A program made the translations under genes and the position numbers. A DNA stretch of 64,000 nucleotides from Brevibacillus antibioticus. GTDB lineage: Bacteria; Bacillota; Bacilli; Brevibacillales; Brevibacillaceae. Below the pieces are notes generated by a model, which was not told the origin of the DNA, made no database searches, and saw only the letters and a list, made by a program, of their open reading frames with translations. The stretch is from positions 1,631,501 through 1,695,500 of the forward strand of contig NZ_SZNK01000001.1 of the NCBI RefSeq assembly GCF_005217615.1, in the 5' to 3' direction. Below are positions 27,129 to 35,783 of this stretch, piece after piece; the stretch's first letter is position 1; every line of letters begins with the position of its first letter.

Positions 27129-28122
27129 AAACAAAGAAATACGGAAGTTATGTATGTATAGCGTGATGATTTCCATCATTGGGATCACTATTCTTTGGAT
27201 AATCGATTGGAAAGCGGGGATTGTGGCGATTGCCATGGTAATTCTGCTCCTTTCCTGTTTTTTCCTGTTTACTCGCAAACGCTATCAGGACATCAGTAAG
27301 CTCGCTTATTATTTGGCTTCTGTATATTCAGGCCAACCCACGATGGATATTAGGGATAACGTTGAGGGTGAATTGAGCATTCTGAAAAATGATATTTATA
27401 AAGTCACGCTAACGTTATCTGAGCAGTCTACTCTTCTGAAAAGGGACAAACAATACTTGGCAGATACGCTTTCGAACATCTCCCATCAACTAAAAACGCC
27501 ACTTGCCTCCATGTTTGTCATGGCTGATTTGTTAAACAACCCGAGTTTGCCAAAAGACAAGAGGGAGGAGTTCTTGGGCAAGATTATCAATCAGTTGAAG
27601 CGTATTGAATGGCTCGTGACTTCATTGCTAAAGCTGTCCAAAATCGAAGTACAGAGCGTAATTTTCAAGAAGGAATTATTATCTGTCAAAAAAATGATAA
27701 ACAAGGCATTAGAACCACTCCTTGTCACCATGGAATTAAAAAATCAGGAGCTTTCTTTTTCCTGTAAAGAAGACCTTTTCGTGTATGGAGATGGAAACTG
27801 GACGGTAGAAGCCATTTTGAACGTAATTAAAAACGGGATTGAGCATACGCCAGCTGGGGGACGTATTACTATTTCGTGTGAGGAAACACCCTTGTATACA
27901 CAAATTGTCATTACCGACAGTGGCAAGGGGATTAGCCCAGAAGATGCTCCACACATATTTGAACGATTTTATAAAGGGAAGAATGCAGGGGTGGATAGTA
28001 TTGGAATAGGGCTAGCCATGTCTAAAACAATCTTACAAAGTCAAAACGCCGATGTGTTTATGGAAAGCCAGATTGGTGTAGGCACAACATTCAAAATCAA
28101 ATTCTACAAGCAAATGATTTAG
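27121..28122 (+). CDS. intramembrane-sensing histidine kinase
   Basis: A 333-residue kinase. Two membrane helices (~12-29 and ~34-54) are separated by a loop of only a few residues (DWKAG), so there is almost no extracellular sensor. This is the design of BceS-type intramembrane kinases that sense through their ABC transporter. The H-box is NISHQLKTPLA; N-box NVIKNGIEHT, G1 DSGKGIS and G2 GIGLAMSK are complete. ATG at 27121 is preferred over the GTG at 27112 because of the GTGGAAG spacing. Overlap with the regulator implies translational coupling. Confidence 0.9.
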   Translation: MLKNKEIRKLCMYSVMISIIGITILWIIDWKAGIVAIAMVILLLSCFFLFTRKRYQDISKLAYYLASVYSGQPTMDIRDNVEGELSILKNDIYKVTLTLSEQSTLLKRDKQYLADTLSNISHQLKTPLASMFVMADLLNNPSLPKDKREEFLGKIINQLKRIEWLVTSLLKLSKIEVQSVIFKKELLSVKKMINKALEPLLVTMELKNQELSFSCKEDLFVYGDGNWTVEAILNVIKNGIEHTPAGGRITISCEETPLYTQIVITDSGKGISPEDAPHIFERFYKGKNAGVDSIGIGLAMSKTILQSQNADVFMESQIGVGTTFKIKFYKQMI

Positions 28123-28207
28123 ATGACAAAATTGTAAGATTGAATGTCACCGACGAGACATCTTTGGTAGCTATTCTACTATACGTAATCACTAATCTAG
28201 GAGGTTC

Positions 28208-28894
28208 ATGATGGAGATTTTGCGAGTAGAGAATCTGTCAAAGACATACGGTGGTGGCGAAACAGCTGTTACTGCATTGAACGATATCTCATTTTCCGTA
28301 CAAAAAGGGGAGTTTGTAGCGATTATTGGACCATCTGGTTCAGGTAAGTCTACCCTTCTACATATTCTGGGGGGCGTTGATACGCCCACATCCGGTAAGG
28401 TGATCGTTGACCAGACAGATATGTACGCGATGGATGAAACGGCACTGGCCATCTTCAGACGCAGACAGATTGGGCTTATCTATCAATTCTACAATCTGAT
28501 CCCTGTTCTTACTGTAGAAGAAAATATTACCTTACCACTGCTGTTGGATGGTAGAGAAGTAAATCAAGATATCTTTTCCGGTATCGTAGAGACTCTAGGT
28601 CTTCAACAGCGATTAAAGCATCTGCCAAACCAGCTTTCTGGAGGGCAGCAGCAGCGTGCATCCATTGGACGTGCCTTGATTAGCAGTCCCGCCATTGTAT
28701 TGGCTGACGAGCCTACGGGGAATCTAGATAGCCAAAACAGTGCTGAGATTGTAAAGCTCTTGAAAAAATTACACAAAGAACGGTATCAAACCCTGATTGT
28801 TATCACACATGACGAAAACATTGCCTTACAAGCGGACCGAATTATTGGCATTCAGGATGGCAGGATCTCTAGAGATGAGGTGATCCGGCGATGA
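28208..28894 (+). CDS. ABC transporter ATP-binding protein (BceA/MacB type)
   Basis: A 228-residue ATPase with Walker A GPSGSGKST, signature LSGGQQQRASIGRAL, Walker B VLADEPTGNLDS and the switch His in VITHD. This NLDS-type ATPase subfamily pairs with FtsX-type permeases (LolD, MacB, BceA). The start has GGAGG six bases upstream. It is 85 bp downstream of the kinase and overlaps the permease start by 4 bp. It drives an efflux or target-protection cycle with the next gene product. Confidence 0.93.
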   Translation: MMEILRVENLSKTYGGGETAVTALNDISFSVQKGEFVAIIGPSGSGKSTLLHILGGVDTPTSGKVIVDQTDMYAMDETALAIFRRRQIGLIYQFYNLIPVLTVEENITLPLLLDGREVNQDIFSGIVETLGLQQRLKHLPNQLSGGQQQRASIGRALISSPAIVLADEPTGNLDSQNSAEIVKLLKKLHKERYQTLIVITHDENIALQADRIIGIQDGRISRDEVIRR

Positions 28895-31479
28895 ATATCG
28901 TGAATCAGCTCACTTTACGTAATATGAAGCAGAATAAGAGCCGTACCCTTGTTACAATCATTGGGGTTGTCATTTCTGTCGCGATGCTTACAGCAGTATT
29001 TTCGATTAGTAGCTCTTTCATGGATATGATGCAGAGAAAAGCTATTGCTTTCTCTGGTAAATGGCAGGCTGCTTTTCTCAATGTTGCAGGTGAAGATGTT
29101 GCGGTTATTACAAATACAGAAGCAATTGAAAGATACGATATTGATCAGGAGCTCGGATTTGCACGAGTTTCTAACTCTGCAAACAGGGCTAAGCCTTATT
29201 TGTATATTACTGGACACAGTAATCATGATGTAATAGGGGTGAGCCCAATTGATGGGCGTTTGCCTCAGAATGAAAACGAACTGGCACTTTCATCGCAGTT
29301 TCTTCAAACCTCCGGTGTAAACCTCAAGGTTGGAGATGTAATCACAATAGATTTTGGTAAACGTATCTTGAATTTAGATGGTAACAGCGGGACGTTGGGC
29401 AAAGATGATGTCTATCAATCAAAGGAAGTCTTTACGCCTACAAAGACGAAAACATACACCATTACCGGGATTGTTCAAGCACCAGCTAAAGAGCAGGAAG
29501 CATCGGCTGCATACCGTGCATTTAGTGGCCTTTCCGAGGGTGATTTGGAGGAGGGTTTTCCCTACACGGTAAGTGTTGAATATAAGGATTTAGAGGATAA
29601 CATTTATGAAACGAGTAAAACGATTAAGAGTAAGGTGAGCAGTGTAAAAAATCAAGAGAAATCGAATGGCGTGAAACTTAAGTACAACCGGGATCTTTTG
29701 CTTTATTCCGGGATTTCGAATGATTCTCACTTTCTTTACACCATGTATCTGGCAGTCTTTTCCGTTGGAAGTATCATTCTGATTGGATCTGTCTCACTAA
29801 TCTACAACGCGTTTGCGATCTCGCTATCAGAGCGTAGTCGCACTTTTGGGATGTTATCTAGCGTAGGGGCAACCAAACAACAAAAAAGAGCTTCTGTATT
29901 TTTTGAAGCTGCTGTGATCGGGGTCATCGCTATTCCAGTCGGGTTGTTCTTTGGGTCTATTGGCATTGGCGTTACTTTCCATTTGCTCAGTCCATTCATT
30001 CAAAAAATGTTTGTCGTTAGTGAGCCGATCCGATTGGTGATAGAGCCGTTCAGTATGATTGTAGTCATTTTGTTTTCCATTTTTATACTGTTCATTTCTG
30101 CGTGGTTACCCGCAATGAGAGCATCAAGAATTACGCCGATAACTGCGATCCGACAGACAAAGGATATCGAAATAAAAGGAAAAGATGTTCGTACATCTAA
30201 AATGACTCGTAAGTTGTTTGGATTTGAAGCGGAACTAGGATTGAAAAATCTGAAAAGGAATAAACACCACTATCGCTCAACTGTCTTTTCTCTTGCCATT
30301 AGTGTCATTTTGTACCTAGCAGCTTCTTCCTTTTCGTTGTATATGGATAAGTCCTATAATATGGCACAAGCACCGCTACCATATGATCTGTCAGTAACCG
30401 ATAGGGGAGGCGATCTGGAAAGGGTAAGGTCATTAACAAATGAATTGATGTCTGTCCAAAACGCAACAACAAAAGTGAAGACCCAACTTCTTTTTAATGA
30501 TCTCTTCCTTAAAGAAAACGAGGTTACCACAGACATCTCCAGTCGCCATACTCTTAATCCAGATGGGGAATACTTCATGTCTTCAAACATTGTTTCTCTT
30601 GATGAGGCCTCTTTTGCAGCGTACCTGCAATCCGCGGGGATTGATGCAAAGAAATTGGAAGGTGACGAGATTTCTGCAATACTTGTCAATCAGTTCACCT
30701 TGAAAGAACAACATAATTTTACAGATATCTCTCAACTGACAGTCCAAGAGGGATCAGAAATACCTTTCACGAGGGTTGAAGGAGCTAAAATCCGAATTGC
30801 TTCTATCACGGATAAACGTCCACCTTTTATGCTACGCTACCAGGAAGATGCTTTTACGGTGACACTTGTTGTTTCTGAACGAGGCTTTGACAAACTACTA
30901 GAACTAGGTAACGATAAGCTGTCTGAGCAAGTTTTCAGCGAGGTTCAATTTACTACAGAGCAGTCTGCGGCATTGGAAAATGAAATCAACCCAATAATAA
31001 ACAAATATCCAGATTTAGATTTCTATACTACCAATCTGATAGAGGAACGTCAGGATGCAATGAATCGCGCCACGGTCATATCCGTATTCCTTTATGGGTT
31101 TGTGGTTCTTATCGGACTCATTTGTATGGCAAATATTATCAACACGATTTCGACTGGGATGGCCTTGAGAAAACGTGAGTTTGCGATGTTGGCTTCCATT
31201 GGCATGACACCAGAGGGCATGAAGAAAATGCTACGCTTCGAAGGATTCTTTTATGGAATGAAGTCGCTTATTTACGGTTTACCGATTAGTTTATGCGTGA
31301 TGTTTTTCATTTACAAGATTCTTGACCGTAACTTTGAATTTGCTTTTACGTTGCCTTGGGTGGATCTTATAATCGCAGGGATAGGTGTGTTTTTCATTGT
31401 GGGTACATCAATCCTCTATGCGACTAGAAAATATAAAGAACAGAGTATCGTTGAATCGCTAAAAAACGAAAATATCTAA
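28891..31479 (+). CDS. ABC transporter permease with two FtsX domains
   Basis: An 862-residue membrane protein. A first helix at ~20-40 precedes a large extracytoplasmic domain (~45-280). Three helices follow around 285-305, 340-365 and 385-410 with the SERSRTFGMLSSVGAT coupling motif. After a helix at ~470 there is a second extracytoplasmic domain (~485-725), then a second FtsX block with LRKREFAMLASIGMT and three helices to the end. It is longer than BceB (about 650) and resembles the two-FtsX permeases of lantibiotic-responsive modules in Bacillota. It likely binds or expels a cell-envelope-active peptide. Confidence 0.88.
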   Translation: MNIVNQLTLRNMKQNKSRTLVTIIGVVISVAMLTAVFSISSSFMDMMQRKAIAFSGKWQAAFLNVAGEDVAVITNTEAIERYDIDQELGFARVSNSANRAKPYLYITGHSNHDVIGVSPIDGRLPQNENELALSSQFLQTSGVNLKVGDVITIDFGKRILNLDGNSGTLGKDDVYQSKEVFTPTKTKTYTITGIVQAPAKEQEASAAYRAFSGLSEGDLEEGFPYTVSVEYKDLEDNIYETSKTIKSKVSSVKNQEKSNGVKLKYNRDLLLYSGISNDSHFLYTMYLAVFSVGSIILIGSVSLIYNAFAISLSERSRTFGMLSSVGATKQQKRASVFFEAAVIGVIAIPVGLFFGSIGIGVTFHLLSPFIQKMFVVSEPIRLVIEPFSMIVVILFSIFILFISAWLPAMRASRITPITAIRQTKDIEIKGKDVRTSKMTRKLFGFEAELGLKNLKRNKHHYRSTVFSLAISVILYLAASSFSLYMDKSYNMAQAPLPYDLSVTDRGGDLERVRSLTNELMSVQNATTKVKTQLLFNDLFLKENEVTTDISSRHTLNPDGEYFMSSNIVSLDEASFAAYLQSAGIDAKKLEGDEISAILVNQFTLKEQHNFTDISQLTVQEGSEIPFTRVEGAKIRIASITDKRPPFMLRYQEDAFTVTLVVSERGFDKLLELGNDKLSEQVFSEVQFTTEQSAALENEINPIINKYPDLDFYTTNLIEERQDAMNRATVISVFLYGFVVLIGLICMANIINTISTGMALRKREFAMLASIGMTPEGMKKMLRFEGFFYGMKSLIYGLPISLCVMFFIYKILDRNFEFAFTLPWVDLIIAGIGVFFIVGTSILYATRKYKEQSIVESLKNENI

Positions 31480-32028
31480 TGTATTGAAAAACTCGCCATC
31501 CAATCCACAAAGGGAAATCGATGGCGAGTCCTCGGATAAATTCAATGACTCTCGACCAAGGAGAACGGTTCCTACAAATTGTTTAATGTCTAATCCTTGC
31601 ACCCCGTATGATTCGGCGGTATTGGTTGTTCCAGTTGCGTCCCTAATGAACGTCACTTTATATCCGCGATCATAGGCAGCGATTGCCGTAAACATACAAC
31701 AAAATTCCGTCTCAAAACCGATGATAAAAAGATGATCGACCCCCAGCTTCTCTAAAGTCTGTGTGAGCTCCGTTTGGAAGAAGGAGCTAGGGGTTTGCTT
31801 CTCGACTAAGTAGTCGGAATAATCTTTTAATGAAGGATGTATGTCAGAGCCGATAGAGCTTCTTTTCAGGGGACTTTCTTCGGCATCATCAACATGTCTG
31901 ATAAAAATGACAGGACGATTGCTCTCTTTAAAATCTTTGATCACCTGTTCCATCAAGAAAAGCTCCTCTTTGTAATCTCCACAACTCACAATTCCGTTTT
32001 GCACATCAATTACTAAGAGTGCGTTCAT
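31459..32028 (-). CDS. isochorismatase-family cysteine hydrolase
   Basis: A 189-residue member of the isochorismatase-like hydrolases (nicotinamidase/cysteine hydrolase fold). Catalytic Asp is in LLVIDVQNG, and the nucleophilic Cys is in FETEFCCMFTA after the cis-peptide loop. ATG at 32028 has AAGGAAG well spaced; a TTG six codons upstream is less likely. Its 3' end overlaps the convergent permease gene by 21 bp. Substrate unknown; it hydrolyses an amide or vinyl ether in known relatives. Confidence 0.85.
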   Translation of the reverse strand: MNALLVIDVQNGIVSCGDYKEELFLMEQVIKDFKESNRPVIFIRHVDDAEESPLKRSSIGSDIHPSLKDYSDYLVEKQTPSSFFQTELTQTLEKLGVDHLFIIGFETEFCCMFTAIAAYDRGYKVTFIRDATGTTNTAESYGVQGLDIKQFVGTVLLGRESLNLSEDSPSISLCGLDGEFFNTLDIFVF

Positions 32029-32097
32029 TCCTTCATCTTCCTTCAAGCATGTAGAGAGATAATGAAGGGAAGGAAATAATAGGAAAGGTTGAGTTAG

Positions 32098-32745
32098 ATG
32101 GAAGTTTCATTTTCTTATGTATTCATTCTTGTCGCATTTATTCTCGTTACAGGATGTGGTTCAACGAATTCAAGTACTTCATCCGTGTTTGCCAATTTAG
32201 ACACACAAGGCTCTTCTTCAACGAGTGAAGGTAAAGAGATAATTGCGGAATCAGAAAACAATAATGTCGCTACGTACATTTCGATGGCTGTACTCACCTT
32301 ACATAAAGTGAATGGCTTTGAAGCTGGAGCTGAATTTCCAGCGGATTCCAAGGCGTTTTTGACAAAGCATGCTCATTTGTTTCCGGCAACTGGGGAGAAA
32401 GTGAAGGAAGCTCAGCAATTAGTCGATCAAAATGTGCAACGGAAACATATCAATAAAAATATTTCTAAGTATCATGGCGTGATGATTCAAGATAAAGGAA
32501 CGGTATTGAGTATCGAAGAGGCAGAACTACCGGAAATCGGAACGTTTTCCATCTTGCATGTCGACAATGACGAAGGGGATAGCTACCAAATTGTTTACCT
32601 AGGTGCATTAAATGTCTATGAAGATGATACGGTTGAATTTATGGGGGTTCCCACTCTGCTCTCAGGTTTTGATAATGTAAGTGGCGGATATACGAATACA
32701 CTCATCATCGCAGGGAGCTATGTAGGAAAAAGTGCTAGTTTTTAG
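32098..32745 (+). CDS. predicted lipoprotein of unknown function
   Basis: A 215-residue protein. It has a hydrophobic N-terminal segment ending in a lipobox (LVTGC, Cys20), then a Ser/Thr-rich linker and a folded acidic domain. The mature part contains the repeats of beta-type residues typical of small extracytoplasmic domains (TFSILHVDNDEGD, YQIVYLGALNVYEDD). I do not recognise the family. RBS AGGAAAGG lies about 11 bases upstream. It is followed by its own terminator. Confidence 0.7.
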   Translation: MEVSFSYVFILVAFILVTGCGSTNSSTSSVFANLDTQGSSSTSEGKEIIAESENNNVATYISMAVLTLHKVNGFEAGAEFPADSKAFLTKHAHLFPATGEKVKEAQQLVDQNVQRKHINKNISKYHGVMIQDKGTVLSIEEAELPEIGTFSILHVDNDEGDSYQIVYLGALNVYEDDTVEFMGVPTLLSGFDNVSGGYTNTLIIAGSYVGKSASF

Positions 32746-32839
32746 ATAGTACGCAGCTTGCAGAACAAGCAATCCCGAGAGGAAACACTCACATTCATGT
32801 CATTGATCCAGTAGCCGCTCCTCTAAAATATCTTTCACC

Positions 32840-32868
32840 GCCTCGAATGGTACAGTTCGAGGCTTTTT
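32840..32868 (+). terminator. terminator after the lipoprotein gene
   Basis: GCCTCGAA-tggtacag-TTCGAGGC followed by TTTTT, 95 bp after the lipoprotein stop. Confidence 0.85.
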
Positions 32869-32956
32869 GTATGCTGTTCGGCCTTCTGTTTTTGATATGA
32901 TAGAAAGGTGTTAGTTTGTACGAATACTTGATCAGTAAAGAATGATGGAGGTTGAC

Positions 32957-33658
32957 ATGCGCTATCAAGTCATATTATTCGATGTAGATGATACACTTCT
33001 CGACTTCAAAACGACAGAAGAAAATGCTTTGCAAAAGACGTTTGCCCAGTTTGGCCTCGCTACGGGATCGTCTGATTATGGAGCGACTTACAAAGAGATC
33101 AGTAAAGGATTGTGGGAGGATTTAGAAGAGGGGCGGATCACTCTAGCAGAGCTAGGTGTAGAGAGATTTCAAAGACTCTTTAAAGCTGTTGAGCTAGACG
33201 TCGATGCAGAGGCATTTAGCAGCGCCTATCTCGAATCCCTGGGCAAAGAAATGCATTTGGTACCTGGAGCGGTTGAATTGTGCAACAGTTTGGAGGATTG
33301 CCGTTTGGCGATTATTACGAATGGATTCGCCTCTGTGCAAACGGCAAGAATTGCCGCTTCACCGCTTTGCAACTCTTTTGAGCACCTGATTATTTCCGAA
33401 GAGGTCGGCTATAAGAAGCCGGATCGGGAAATCTTTGACAATGCGTTTTCCAAACTGCAATGGACGGAGAAGGCGAACGTATTGATGGTGGGAGATTCGT
33501 TGACCTCTGATATACAAGGGGGAGCCCGTTACGGGATCGATACGTGCTGGTTCAATCCTCTGGGTAAGGAAAATCAGACGAGCATTCGGCCGACGTACGA
33601 AATCAGAGAGCTGAGCGAGCTTCAAGAAATTGTGCGGAGGGGTAACGTGAATTTGTAG
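32957..33658 (+). CDS. HAD-family nucleotidase/phosphatase, YjjG/YfnB-like
   Basis: A 233-residue HAD hydrolase. Motif I FDVDDTLLDF, motif II IITNGF, motif III Lys in YKKPDREIFDNAF and motif IV MVGDSLTSDIQGG are all intact. The helical cap after motif I and the TNGFASVQ segment match the YjjG/YfnB group, noncanonical pyrimidine nucleotidases that clean up odd nucleotide monophosphates. ATG at 32957 has GGAGGT seven bases upstream, which fixes the start five codons inside the longest frame. Confidence 0.87.
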   Translation: MRYQVILFDVDDTLLDFKTTEENALQKTFAQFGLATGSSDYGATYKEISKGLWEDLEEGRITLAELGVERFQRLFKAVELDVDAEAFSSAYLESLGKEMHLVPGAVELCNSLEDCRLAIITNGFASVQTARIAASPLCNSFEHLIISEEVGYKKPDREIFDNAFSKLQWTEKANVLMVGDSLTSDIQGGARYGIDTCWFNPLGKENQTSIRPTYEIRELSELQEIVRRGNVNL

Positions 33659-33735
33659 GATCTTTCCTGTATGATTAGAAGGTATTTATTGATCTACAGG
33701 TAAATCTAGAATCTAGTGATTGGAGCCCTATAGAT

Positions 33736-35565
33736 ATGTATCAGAATTTAGAAGAGTGCATCCTTGATTTGGAAAGGCACGGACATTTGGTCCGTATTCG
33801 CGAAGAGGTAGATCCCTATCTAGAAATGGCTGCGATTCACTTGAAGGTGTACGAAGCCGGCGGACCAGCCTTGCTTTTTGAAAATGTAAAAGGCTCAAAA
33901 TTTCGTGCGGTATCCAATCTATTTGGCACAATTGAGCGCAGCAAGTTTATTTTCAGAAGCACCTGGCAAGCCGCTGAAAATTTAATCGCCATGCGCAATG
34001 ATCCGATGAAAGCGCTCAAGCAGCCATTTAAAAATATCGAGAACGGCTTTGCTGCTCTGAAAGCTTTGCCTGCAAAAAAATCCACGAGCATGCCGGTAAC
34101 TGCACAGGAAATCAGCATTACCGACCTGCCACTTATCCAAAGCTGGCCGATGGATGGAGGAGCTTTTGTCACGCTGCCCCAAATCTATTCGGAAGATCCG
34201 GACAAGCCTGGAATTATGAATTCCAATTTGGGTATGTACCGTGTGCAGTTGACTGGTAATGAGTATGAAGTAAACAAAGAAATTGGCTTGCACTATCAAA
34301 TCCATCGGGGGATCGGTGTCCACCAAGCCAAAGCGACCAAAATGGGTATGCCGCTGAAAGTAAGCTGCTTTGTTGGCGGGCCGCCTGCCCATACTTTATC
34401 GGCTGTAATGCCGTTGCCAGAAGGCTTGAGCGAAATTACTTTTGCAGGCTTGCTATCTGGGCGCCGTTTTCACTACAGCTATATCGATGGTTACTGCGTA
34501 AGCAATGATGCTGATTTTGTCATCACAGGAGATATTTATCCCGGAGATACAAAACCAGAGGGACCATTTGGCGACCATTTGGGCTACTACAGTCTGATCC
34601 ATCCATTCCCTGTGATGAAGGTAAAGAAAGTGTATGCCAAGCCGAATGCGATCTGGCCATTCACGGTTGTGGGCCGTCCGCCACAAGAAGATACGTCATT
34701 CGGTCAACTGATTCACGAGTTAACGGGCGATGCGATCAAGCAAGAAATCCCAGGTGTAAAAGAAGTCCATGCTGTAGATGCTGCCGGTGTTCATCCGCTA
34801 CTGTTTGCCATCGGAAGCGAACGGTATACGCCATATCAGCAAGTCAAACAGCCGACGGAGATGCTCACCATTGCCAACCGCATTTTAGGGACAGGCCAAT
34901 TGAGCTTGGCCAAGTATTTATTCATTACCGCAGAAGAAAATCGGCCATTGACGACGCATGATGAAGTAGATTTTATGACCTATATTTTGGAGAGAATCGA
35001 TCTGCATCGTGATGTTCATTTTTATACCAACACGACCATTGATACGCTGGATTATTCGGGAACAGGCTTAAATAGCGGCAGTAAGGTTGTCCTCGCTGCA
35101 TACGGCGATCAAAAGCGAGAGTTGTGCAAAGAGGTGCCGGATGAGCTGAAGGATTTGCGAGAGTTTGAGAATGCCCGCTTGATTATGCCAGGTGTGGTGT
35201 CGATCCAAGGTCCTGCATTTACCAATTACGCGAGCGCCCAGCAGCAGTTACAGAATCTGTGTGACGCGATTCAAACAAGAGGACCGATCCCGTCTTGCCC
35301 GATGATCATCCTGTGTGATGACAGTACATTCATGAGCGAATCACTTCAAAACTTCCTGTGGGCAACCTTCACGCGAAGCAATCCATCCCACGATATTTAC
35401 GGCGTGAACAGCTACTACGAGAACAAGCATTGGGGTTGCGATAATCTGATTATTGATGCACGTACCAAGCCCCATCAAGCACCGCCATTGGTTCCAGATC
35501 CGACTGTCGAGAGAAATATCGAACGACTGTTTGTCAAAGGTGCGAGCTTGGGAGGAATCCTATAA
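33736..35565 (+). CDS. UbiD-family prenyl-FMN-dependent decarboxylase
   Basis: A 609-residue member of the UbiD/3-octaprenyl-4-hydroxybenzoate decarboxylase family. The central segment DIYPGDTKPEGPFGDHLGYY is the family signature around the catalytic Glu, and VVGRPPQEDTSFGQLIHELT follows it. The enzymes use prenylated FMN made by UbiX, which is not in this window, to decarboxylate or carboxylate aromatic or alpha,beta-unsaturated acids. The gene stands alone between a HAD gene and a terminator. Actual substrate cannot be told; menaquinone-related and phenolic-acid roles are both possible. Confidence 0.9.
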   Translation: MYQNLEECILDLERHGHLVRIREEVDPYLEMAAIHLKVYEAGGPALLFENVKGSKFRAVSNLFGTIERSKFIFRSTWQAAENLIAMRNDPMKALKQPFKNIENGFAALKALPAKKSTSMPVTAQEISITDLPLIQSWPMDGGAFVTLPQIYSEDPDKPGIMNSNLGMYRVQLTGNEYEVNKEIGLHYQIHRGIGVHQAKATKMGMPLKVSCFVGGPPAHTLSAVMPLPEGLSEITFAGLLSGRRFHYSYIDGYCVSNDADFVITGDIYPGDTKPEGPFGDHLGYYSLIHPFPVMKVKKVYAKPNAIWPFTVVGRPPQEDTSFGQLIHELTGDAIKQEIPGVKEVHAVDAAGVHPLLFAIGSERYTPYQQVKQPTEMLTIANRILGTGQLSLAKYLFITAEENRPLTTHDEVDFMTYILERIDLHRDVHFYTNTTIDTLDYSGTGLNSGSKVVLAAYGDQKRELCKEVPDELKDLREFENARLIMPGVVSIQGPAFTNYASAQQQLQNLCDAIQTRGPIPSCPMIILCDDSTFMSESLQNFLWATFTRSNPSHDIYGVNSYYENKHWGCDNLIIDARTKPHQAPPLVPDPTVERNIERLFVKGASLGGIL

Positions 35566-35584
35566 GCATCGCCTAAAAGTAGAG

Positions 35585-35614
35585 GTCCGTAACCTTTCGT
35601 TGCGGACTTTTTTT
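35585..35614 (+). terminator. terminator of the UbiD-family gene
   Basis: GTCCGTAAC-ctttc-GTTGCGGAC with a T-run, 20 bp after the stop codon. Confidence 0.88.
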
Positions 35615-35783
35615 ATGTAATGCTACTAATGAGGTGAAATATGAAGAGACGCTGTAAAACAAAACTGATAATTGCAAAAATTGCACGATTGATGGGGAAA
35701 GGAATCGTTCTTTACCACCGAGAAAGCGTTTTCTATAATGAATCTCAAGCAAGGACACAGCTTTTTATGGAAAGGAGAAAGGA

